Below, piece by piece: positions 54,054 through 64,000 of a stretch of 64,000 bases of DNA; position 1 is the first letter of the stretch, and each line of letters starts with the position of its first letter. Under the pieces are notes generated by a model. That model was not told the DNA's origin, made no database searches, and was given only the letters and a program-made list of their open reading frames with translations. The stretch spans positions 64,138,973 to 64,202,972 of the forward strand of contig NC_087065.1 in assembly GCF_963678635.1 (NCBI RefSeq), given 5' to 3'. The position numbers and the translations under genes are program-made. The stretch comes from Symsagittifera roscoffensis. Its lineage: Eukaryota > Xenacoelomorpha > Acoela > Convolutidae.

Positions 54054-57000
54054 GCCAGTGAGTCATGCTATGCATAGCGTTTTTTGCTGTTGTTATTTTC
54101 AAGCAGCCAATTGTCAGAAAAAAATTTAAGGAAAGCTATCACAAAAATTTATCAGAAAAATGGATTGAATCATATATCCAATAAACGCCCCATAAAGTAG
54201 GAGTTAGTCGACGTTTTAAATGCTCAAAAATTGTCTAAGTATCGAGAGAACCCGATTTTAAAACTTTGTTTTCTAGCCTATTTAGGGTAAATATAGCGAG
54301 CGAGAAAAGTAGGTATTTTACACTGCTTTTAATTATTACTTTACATAGCCTTTACAAGGAAATTAACAGTAATTTGAGGGAAAAAAGTTGTCCACATTTT
54401 TTTTGATGAATTTGGTCGTACTATTGTTTGCTACCTGCACAGCAATCAGCTACTCCGATTGCTAATTCTTTGCTGTTTCTATTTAATTGTTTCGTTAATG
54501 TTTGCCTTTTTCCTCTGAAACATTTTGATCATTTTCTGTCTGACTGATGTTTAAAAACAGCTTTGACCGTGCTGCAGCTTTGTCTGTGATGTCCGTGCTG
54601 GACCGTGCTGTAGCTGTTGTACCGAAAATTTTGAGGCCGAGCCTATCAGTTTTGTTGTCTAAAAGTCAAGTCATCAGTATAATACATAGTTTTTGTCTGT
54701 GGTTTGAGAAAAGTTTTCTAGAACTTGCCAAACATTAGTGTAGGAATTTTTTGACAAAAACTTGATGTCTTAGGAACCATTTTTAATGAATAAGGGACCA
54801 CTTTTCTCTGCCTGCTTCTTCACTTTTTTCCTTTTTTTTTCTTTTGTTTCACTGCCATCTCACTTCCCTCGTGAAATGGACTACGCGACCACCTACCCAC
54901 CACCCTAAATGAGCGGTTCCTTATATCCATCACCCCAAATGGGTTTTCGTTTTACAACCTACTACAAGCTATAGTGACGGTTGCAAGTATCTGGAGGACA
55001 AATACACGTAAAGAACAAGGATAGCTGGTTACTGTGCAAGTAGCACAGAATGTTCCTACCATATTCTTAAGCAAATACAGCAAGAAAGTTTTTTTCTCAA
55101 AATATAGTCGTTATTTCTGAGTGGTGCGATAAAAAAAATCTGAAAAAAGACAAGAACTTAGGCTTATTTCACAGTCACTATTAAATAAACAACATATTGG
55201 AAAAACAAAAAAAAGCATCAAGAAACTTTCAATTTTTTTGCAGTTTTTTGAATATTTGATGTTTTTGTTTCCATTTACTTCCTGAACAAACTAACTTTAC
55301 TCGAGTAAAACAAAATTTTTTCGACTTAAACTAGGCAAGTGTAAGCTTTTAAGCCCGTAAAATGAAATATTGTAAGCCTCAAAAGGAAAAATTTTAAACC
55401 AGTTTATATCGACACCGGGAAAATTTTTCAAAATTTGTTTAACTTCGTTCGAATCAGAACTGAAATGGCTTTAAAATAATATATCGCTCCACCTATCCGA
55501 TGATTAGTTGTGGTAGCTGATTTTTGCGTGGAAGAAAGAAGAAGAAAAAAACTTTTTTCGAATGATTGGTAGAAACACAACAACAAAAACCAACGAAATG
55601 AAGGATGATGAATTGTTATGTTATTATTCATACTAACGTTCAGCATGCTAGATTAAAAGATGAAATGTATGCTTGTGTAAAAATTGAGTTGCTTATCCTT
55701 AGTTTTCAAAGATTTTAGTATTTTATCGTGTCTCGGATCCTAAGGGGGTCCTTCCTATGGAGGGTGTCCTCACGTTTAAAAAAATTCTAGGAAAAAGTCC
55801 TTAAATTTTGGAGAACCTTTGTCCCAGGATTTTGTAAATGAAAGAAAATTTCCTTTCAAATAGCAGAAAACCCCCTACTTAGGATTTTGCTAAGCTTAGC
55901 TTAACTACAAGTAACACGACGCATAATTCTTTCTAATTGCAATTTTTGGGGTCATAAATTTTGGTCCTGGTCAATCATATGAATCATATTAATTGTTGTA
56001 TTTGTTTCAGGCATTAGATTTTTCGACCTTGTTGAAATTGGTTGGTGGAAGTGGAATTGATTTTTATGGTATATAAAGAAACGCCCGCGATTTTAGCAGC
56101 GTAGCTTAATTGTTGCAGCAGTGAACAATTTCCTCAACCTGTGCAATAATTTATAGTGACAAGGCAGTAAATTGAAACCACTATCCAAAAGCAGCGACCA
56201 TTTCTGGGCAAAAATTTAGCAAATGATAGGATTGTTAAGTTTTGAACAAAAAAAATGAAATTAGAGGGAGTAATGAAGATACTGATAATTAAATTTTACA
56301 ATTTAGAAGGCTTTCAACTATGTGCAAAAAATCAAAGTATCAAATCGGAGATGAAAGCTATATCGTGTTTCTCGAGAGTGGAAAGGAAGAGTGTAAAAAT
56401 GAAAATGAAAAAGGAAGAGTGAAAAGGAAAATTGGGAAAAAGCATCAGTTCTTTGTAAAAAAATTGCCGCATTTTCAGAAAAACAAAAAAAACGGTTGTT
56501 TTTTTAGTCATTTTCCACTGAAGTCTAGACGAGTCTAAAAAGTCGGCTAGATATCCATTATCTCCACTGACTGAAAACAAGCAGATTGGAGAGGTGCTGG
56601 AAGAAACTGTGAAATTGGATATAACCGAGTTGTTCGATTTCATTTAGAAATAATTCATGAATTGTATACGTCCTTAAAACAAATTTATCATGACAATTCG
56701 AACCGAACAAAATTTTTTCTAGCTGTTTGTTTTTCTTGTTATGTTTAATAATCCTAACCACGACGTTTTAAGGAACTTGAGACATAATGGTGGATTAACT
56801 GGTATCAACAACCGCACCTTGGAAAAAAAAATTTGACCGAGTCCAACGTTTATGTGATTGCACGCAAATTTGCAGGATGCAACCGGATTAAAACATGAAC
56901 TTATCAAGAGTGTCCAACGTACTGTCATATCCTGCTCTGGAATTATAACAACAGCTTTCTGGAACTTTTGAGTGGAAAAGTTTTCTGTTTTCTTATTTAA

Positions 57001-57522
57001 TTGAAAAAACCAAAAGTTTATCAGTGCGTATTTCAGCTGCACAGTTTTATGCAGCTTTCTTTCGAACACTCGCAAACTCGAACTCACTGGCAGTCACAAG
57101 TCATTTCCCCACCACTATTTGTTCACAAATCATCGATCTCAATTAAATTTATCTCCCCTTGCCAGGTTAACAACTAGAACAAATTTTCATTGAGAATAAT
57201 TGGCCTTTTGAGATGTTTAAGCAGATTTTCATTAGTCTATTTGTGGTTCCTGGCCTTGACAACGGTTTCACAGTTCTGATAGCGTTGATTAGAGCTGCTA
57301 GTAGTTCAATTGAAGCTTCTTGACTTGCTGACTCTCTTGTTTGCCTACGGATCAATCAATAACTTATTTTTTTGCTCTTTATATACTTTCTTGTTTATTC
57401 TCTATTTACTCATGTTTTGTTTAACTTTCTCCGCACTCTTCTTACTTTGTTTTACTTACCTTCTTTATTTGACTGTTTTAATTGTTTTTGATTCAAATTT
57501 TTTATCTTTTTGCGGTTTTTTT
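54054..57522. other. Non-coding stretch
   Basis: No gene recognised. The segment 55000-55057 is an inverted, diverged match to 1556-1612. Open frames at 56320-57087 on both strands overlap each other and have no recognisable content. Confidence 0.5.
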
Positions 57523-57690
57523 GCGTTGGTTCTGAATAGTGTGGCAAACATCGCATGATTATATTCAACTTTTTGTCTGTATAAATCTACGTCAATTTCA
57601 ACCAATCCATTATAACCCTTACTGTTGGGTTTTTTGTTTGACTCTACCAAATGATTTGAATCTGTAAGCAGTTATTTAAGAAAAATATCA
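57523..57690 (+). repeat. Dispersed repeat pair, member 2
   Basis: Second copy of the 53884-54053 repeat, same orientation, about 3.6 kb away. Confidence 0.8.
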
Positions 57691-57719
57691 TCGTCAGAAA
57701 AAATCTTTTTGAAGTAAAG

Positions 57720-57960
57720 CCATACAGCTAACAAGCCATCCTTCATTCATCTAATGACCATGCTTATGAGTAGCAATTATCCATATAACCAATCAACCAT
57801 CCATCAGTTTGATTGTTCCAGCCCTCTGGCTATCTAGCCATCTATTCATCTAACCGTTCATTCAATTGTTCTTCCCCTCAGCCAACCATTCATCCAATCA
57901 GCTTTTGATCCAACCAGCCATCCAACAATCCGTTCATTCATACAGGTATTGATCCGCTCG
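57720..57960 (+). repeat. Degenerate CCAT/ATCC simple repeat
   Basis: Dense CATCC, AACCATC and TTCATC words in an otherwise C-poor region; looks like a decayed tetranucleotide array. Confidence 0.6.
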
Positions 57961-58149
57961 TATACTTATCTATCCCTCATTTTTTCCAATCAACCCAATA
58001 TTAAAATATTCATTTTTTACTTTATTGAAAAAAAGGTGTCACTACACACAGATATAGCAATTTCAAACAATCTATCTTTACTACCGTACTATGGATTCAG
58101 ATACTCTACAGGATTTTAATTATATTTTCGTTACTACACGTTCATCATG

Positions 58150-59432
58150 GTATGGTGTATTTAGAAGTTGAAGTATACGCGTGTAGATTTGCTTATAGGT
58201 ATGTAAGAAAATACGTAGGAAAGTATCTATGTAAGTATAAGTATCTAGGCACGGTAGTGATTAAGTTTGCAGGCAAGTAACAAAGTATATGTATACAAAT
58301 TTAAGTGAAATTAATTTAAACCGACTAAAAAAATTAGGTTAAAATTTTTAAAGTAAAATTAGCTCGGTATGAGTAGTTAAGTGTAACAAAGTAAAGGAAG
58401 AAACCTAGGGACAGTAAAGTACAGAAGTTAAGAAAGAAGAAGTAAGTAAGCAAGTAATTGAGAGGAACTTAAAGTAATCTCAACTTAACTAGAATGAAGT
58501 ATTGCTAAGTGGTTTAAGTAAAATAAATTAAATTTAACTAAAATAATGTGAATGGAGGTAAAATCAAAGTAAAGTAAACCAAAATGCAGTTGAGTATAAA
58601 ATTTTTTTTTGAGTATGCGTAAATGAAGTAAAATCAAGTTATGTAAGGTAAACTAGGATAAAGTAACGTAACGTAAAGTAAAGTTGAGTAGTTCAAGTAA
58701 GCTTAGGTAAGTATTTAAAAAAAGTAAATCAAAGGCGATCAGCTAAAGTGAAGTAAAGTGGAGAAGTTAGTAAAGTTAAGTTAAAAAAATTAGATAAACT
58801 TAAACCTTACTTTAATTAAAATTAAACAAATTGGAGTAAAACAGGAAAGTAATTAAGTAGCTAGGTAAAATTAAATATGTGAGTAAATTAGTGAGCAAGA
58901 GGTAAAGTAAAGAGGTGAGTAAGTGAACAAGTAATTAAGTCAAGTAAAAAGTAATTAAGTGAGTAGTGAGTAAATAAGTAAACAAGTAAGTAAATAGATT
59001 TAAAAAAATAAGTAAGTAAAAAAGTAAGTAAAAAAGTAAGAAGGTAAATATCAAAGTAGGTAAGCATGTAAGTAGGTAAGTGAGTGAGTGAGTAAGTATA
59101 TCAGAAGGTAAGAAATTAGAGGTAAAGTAAAGCAAAGTAAAAGTAAAGTAAGCTAACGTAAATTAAAGTAAAATGTTAGGAAATTAAAGCAAAGGTGAAA
59201 CTAATTAAATTAATGCAAAGAAAACTAAACTAAATAAAGAATAAGAAAAATAATGTAAAAAATGAATGCAGGCTTAATTTTATGTCGGTCGGTATGTTAG
59301 AAAAAAATTGTGTGAGTGTGAAAGTAAGTAAGTAGGTAAGTCAGAAGGCAAAGAAGTGGGCACGTTAGTATAAAAGTTGGTAAGTATGTAAATATGTAAA
59401 TAAGTAAGTAATTAGTTAGTTAAGTAAGTAAA

Positions 59433-59476
<44 letters not shown>

Positions 59477-59477
59477 T

Positions 59478-59543
<66 letters not shown>

Positions 59544-59890
59544 CAAGTAAGTAGGTAAGTAAGTCGGTAAGTAAGTAATTAAGTAAGTAAGAAAGTAAGT
59601 AGTAAGTAAGTAAGTGAGTAGGTACAGAAGTACATACGTAAGTCAATAGGTAATTAAGGTAAGTAGGTAAATTAGTAAGTGAAAAAATAAGAAATTCAGT
59701 AATAAAGTAATTAAAAAAGAGATGAGTCAGTAAGTAAGAAAGTAAGTAAGTATATAAATCACTAAGTAGCTAGGTAAATAACTAAGTAACTTAGTAAACG
59801 AATATGTGAGTTGGTAGAGTAAACAAAAATAAAGAAAAGTAAGAAGAAGTAAAGCAAAGTAAAGTAGCGTAACGAAAGTAGTATATGAGT
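58150..59890 (+). repeat. AAGT satellite region with pure core
   Basis: Decayed GTAA/AAGT-rich DNA for about 1.7 kb, with an almost perfect (AAGT)n core at about 59435-59543 and imperfect repeats to about 59640. A G-rich island (GGGGAGGAGGGGAGG) follows near 59918. Confidence 0.9.
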
Positions 59891-60254
59891 GAGGCGATCA
59901 GGGGGATATGGGGAGGAGGGGAGGGGGGTGGGTGGTGATACCTATGTTTTAAGATAGGGAATGGAGCATCCGGTCACCGATAGGGAATGCTAAGGTTCCA
60001 GTGTGATGGTAAAAAATTGGTAGGAAAAATTAGTATTTTTGGATTTTGTTTGGAAATGTCTAGTTTTTTTTTTAGCAAAAATCTCAGCATGCGTTATGTA
60101 ATTGGTGAGTATTACGTGCAGATTGTGTAATGAAAATATTATGTTTTTTTGGTTCAAGGTAAGTCAATGGTAAAATGGGCAAAACTTTCAAAACACGATA
60201 AGATTTGTATAATTTGACATGAAAACTGTTTTGTTAGATAATCTTGTTTTTTAA

Positions 60255-63200
60255 AACAGTTCTCAATCCAGTTGAAACTATGCTGAAACCGAATGAAACT
60301 TCGAAAAAAATCAAGTTTTCAGAAAAAATTGCAAATTTTTGGAAAAAACTGCAGAAAACTCAAGGTTTTGGGCTAGTTTTTTGTTGCTTCTGATCTAATT
60401 GATCTAGTTATTCTTGGTTTCTGCTTTTTCCATGTTTTTGCTATTGAATTCACTTTGCAAGAAAGTGGCGATCTTAGAAGGAAAATGGTTTCAATTGAAC
60501 GAACAATTTGCTGGCAGAGATAAAGTTAGAATTGATAACCTCTGTTGCAAAACAGTTATTAAATCGCTTTTTACTTTTGATTCGTGTCCAAAGTGATTTC
60601 AAAAAGTCTCAGTGAGAAAGAATCAGTGCTAGTTAAAGCATTGAAAGGTACGTGTACAAATTGAGAAAATAAAGCTGTATTTTTACGTTGAGTTTTCTGA
60701 ACAAATACAGTTCTCAATCCAGCTGAAACTATGCTGAAACCCACTGAATTTTCAAAAAACAATCAAGTTTTTGGAAAAAAAATGCAAAAATTTCAAGTTT
60801 TTGTAAAAAAAATAGCAAAAATTTCAAAGTGTTTTGAAAAAAATTGCAAATTTTTGGAAAAAACTGCAGAAATCTCAAGGTTTTGGCTAGTTTTTTGTTG
60901 CCTCTGATCTAATTGAATAAAAAATCAATACGTTTAGAGTTCAAAATTGAGCTAGAATTGTATTTCAATTGGCATACTGTTGAGACACTGATACAAAACT
61001 TTGAATAGAAATATGGATTTTTCCACAATTTTCTCTCAAAATAATAAGTTTACCCTAATTTTCGCTAAAAAACGGTTTATATAAGGCTCTGAAAAAATGA
61101 AGATCATATTAGCTGAATCCATATTGATACTTCCGTTTTTTCGGGAAAATAGTGTAACTAATCGTTATTTTCGAGAAAAAACATTAGTTTTACAAAGTTT
61201 TACATTTTTAACCTTTCATTTGTGTAATTAACTGGTTTTTTGTTCAATTCAAGGAGAATTCAACTAAGAATCTCAAGTCAATTGAACAATTAGAGCAATA
61301 TTTTTTGAAAAATTTAGATCAATTTCCATGATCCAACTTGTTGGTATTAATAACAAGCTTCAGATAATTATTGAAAAATAAACTTTTTACTGCTAAAACT
61401 GACTAAAAATAGGATTAATTTTTATTAGAAATTATATTAGATTGGATGAAATTCTTTAAAATCTTCTTCAAAACCAATGATTATCTCTCTGTTGCTTTTA
61501 TTTTGTAATTTTCATAATTTTTTCCGCAGAAAATTTCTATGTTTTAGGTTTATTCTTGCTTTCTGCTTTTAACATGTTTTCGCTATCGAACTCACTTTGC
61601 AAGAAAAAGTAGTCAGAACTGAGGAATTTAGGAGAAAATAGTATCAATTGAATGAACAATTTGCTGGCAGAGATGAAATTAGAACTGACAACGTCTAATT
61701 ATTATCATGTAATTTGTACAGGTACTCCTTTAGGTTCCCTTGTTTAGTTGCTACAGACAGAAAACTATTTCAGCAAAAACCCAACTTTTGGTATCATTAA
61801 CTGTCACTTTTCTTGCAATTTAATTTGTTTATCGCTTATTGTTCTTGATTTTTGTCGGAACTTTTCTCAAAAATGTCGAAGTGAGAAACAATTGGTGATA
61901 TTTTAAGCATTTGAAAGCAAAAGTATAAATTGAGAATAAAAAAGTGTATTTTTACAGTGATTTTTTAGAATAAAATAAGAGCAGCTCTTTTGTTTATAAT
62001 CTGCAAAACCTTCGGAAGTGAAATTAGTTCCATTTTTTTGCAAAATTTATAACATTTAAAACATCTGTTCTCAAAAACATCGGTTAAGGAAAGGATATCA
62101 AGGCGAAAACTGAGACAACTGAATAATTTTGCGAAATTCATTGAGCAAAAACAACTCTATAATTCAACGTAATTTTCTTATTGAAAAAAAGTTTAAGCTA
62201 AATAGAACTAAAATTTTACTGTGTGTCTAATTGAGATTTTTAATGTTAAAATTCAAAGAAGTAAGAGATCATATATTTGGTTCTGCTAAAGTATTAGTTT
62301 GATTAGATTTTTTCAGCAGGCTCCATATCAATTTCTCTAAAATCCTTTCTACATCAATTTTTTTATCCAAAAAAACGAAATGTAGATCTTGAAAGCAATT
62401 TTTTGATTTAAGCTTCATGTATTATCTTGCAAAAGAAGTTGGAATTGAGTTTATTTCACAACAAATTATTTTCAAAAAACCCCAATTTTTCAAATATTAT
62501 TCTTTTATGTTGGATTTTTTCTCAAGATGTAATATATAAGCCAGAACTGCAATAGAATGTAATAGTTAGTCAGAATTGGGGACCTTAGAAAAAAAGGGTA
62601 TCAATGTAGCGAACAATTTGCTGGTAGAGATAAAATTAAAACTGATAACGTCTGATGATTACTTTGTAATTTTTACATGTTCTGCTTTTGGTTGTTTTGT
62701 TCAGTAGTACAATTAACTATTTAAGCTAAAGTACAATTTTTGCAATCGTTAACTATCACTTTTCTTGCAAAACAGTTATTAAATTGCTTTTATTCTTGAT
62801 TCGTGTCGGAATGTTTCTCAAAAAAGTCACATTGAGAAAAAATTGGTGCTAGTTAAAGCATTCAAAAGTACATATAAAAATTGAGATTTTAAAGCAGTAC
62901 TTTTACGCTGAGTTTTTAGAACAAACTAAGAGCAGCTTGATTTTTTAAATCTGAAAACCTTTGGAAACAGAAATACGCAAGTAGGTCTGGTTCTTTACTA
63001 CTGCAACATCCAAATACTTCGAAAAGAACGTTTTTCAGATAAATTGATATAGAAATTAAAATCAAGGTGCAAACTGTAACAACTAAATAATTTTGCCAAA
63101 TTTATTAAGCAGAAAAAATATAGTTCTACATAATTTTGTAATTGAAAAAAACTGAAGCTAACCAGAACAGAATTTTCACTAAATGAAACTTTTCTTTTTA

Positions 63201-63600
63201 AAACTCATATAATTAAGAGATCCTACAGCTGTTTCTGCCCAAGTATCAGTTTGTTTAGAAATTTTCAACAAAATCCACATTATTTTCTCTAAAAATCGTT
63301 CTATATCGAACTTTTTTGTTTTTTTTTAATCCAAAAAAATGATAAGTAGATCTTGAAGGCAAATTTTTTTATTCAACTTCATGTATCATTTTTCAAAAGA
63401 TGTCGGAGTTGTTTCACAAAAAAAATGCTCAAAGTATAAATGTTTGATTTTTTGTATAAATTTGCCTAATATATCAAATGATAAAAAAAATTTCCAAACA
63501 TAAAACATTTATGTTGGATTTTTTCTCAAGATATAGTTTATAAGCTAAATTTTGATAAAATATCTCAAAATTCCCAATGAATTATATTGAGTTTCTATTT
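60255..63600 (+). repeat. Diverged tandem array, units of about 1 kb
   Basis: The landmark GAACAATTTGCTGG lies at 60501, 61654 and 62611. Around each, a long stretch is alignable (GATAACGTCTG, CACTTTTCTTGCAA, TTGGTGCTAGTTAAAGCATT and CTAAGAGCAGC words). The first unit lacks about 125 bp relative to the third. A shorter internal repeat (TTCTCAATCCAGYTGAAACT) occurs at 60255 and 60709. No coding frame kept between units. Confidence 0.7.
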
Positions 63601-64000
63601 CAACTTAGTATTTTTTCAGTTTCTGCTTCATCCACTATCTTCCAACTTAATTTAATCTGAACAAATTTGGATTGAAAATTGAAATTTAGATGGAAAAAGG
63701 TATCATTTCAGTGAAATTTTAATGATCCGAAGCAAAAACCAAAGCTTTTGCAGGAAATATTTAAAAGAACATAAGTACTAAACAAGGAAAGCGTTAAAAT
63801 AGTAACTAGGCAAAACCATTCAATTAGTCGTTGTTTTATAAATATCCAGTTTTTTTTAAAAAAAAATTCAACGAATACTCCAACACTTATTAGCGTCTGT
63901 TATTCACTTTTACTACAAATTTATTGCAACGAAATCTCCGCATGCTTGCAACAATGGAGTTTTTACTGTAGATTAAAGATTTTTGGACCGATTTCCATTG
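63601..64000. other. Non-coding end of window
   Basis: No gene seen. Confidence 0.5.

Noticed and set aside
56320-57087. Overlapping ORFs of 70-120 codons on both strands as host exons
   Set aside because: No recognisable domain, mutual overlap and no supporting splice sites; cannot be supported.
58935-59135. Minus-strand Leu/Thr/Tyr-rich ORF
   Set aside because: Simple reading of the AAGT satellite.
59400-59640. CRISPR-like array
   Set aside because: Pure tetranucleotide repeat without spacers, in eukaryotic DNA.

Overview
The window is eukaryotic genomic DNA, AT-rich and dominated by mobile elements. GT-AG introns inside one gene, two very large LTR retroelements and a protein-primed DNA polymerase gene of the Polinton/Maverick type point to an invertebrate animal. 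The species cannot be fixed from the sequence, and no ordinary host gene was recognised.

Layout: 1-2700 is non-coding DNA with one copy of a degenerate dispersed repeat. 2701-21549 is copy 1 of a giant Ty3/gypsy-type, env-bearing LTR element on the minus strand: 18.8 kb with 408-bp LTRs, and almost intact. 21550-27230 is non-coding DNA with repeats. 27234-31380 is a broken family B DNA polymerase gene on the minus strand, with two predicted introns and its 5' part lost in a 200-N assembly gap (31381-31580). 31871-50068 is copy 2 of the same retroelement on the plus strand; it lacks its 5' LTR and carries many stops and frameshifts. 50069-64000 has no gene: it holds a foldback element built of short palindromic units, a repeat pair, a long AAGT satellite and a diverged tandem array with units of about 1 kb.

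The retroelement is the most interesting object. In transcript order it carries a 5' LTR, a tRNA primer site, a leader with a small ORF, a basic 155-aa ORF overlapping gag by 26 nt, a gag-pol frame (capsid, CCHC knuckle, protease, RT, RNase H, integrase with a D,D-35-E triad, GPY/F-like end), two small membrane-protein ORFs joined by an ATGA overlap, a 378-codon ORF with no ATG anywhere in it, an 872-aa envelope-like glycoprotein, a 597-aa ORF of unknown function joined to env by another ATGA overlap, a conserved intron-like segment right after the last stop, a long 3' region and the 3' LTR. In copy 2, gag, pol, env and the 597-aa ORF are broken, while the two membrane ORFs and the ATG-less ORF remain open. 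This looks like a retrovirus-like genome with five or more non-standard genes. In copy 1 the only coding lesion seen is a short A run, one base shorter than in copy 2, which shifts frame in the middle of capsid.
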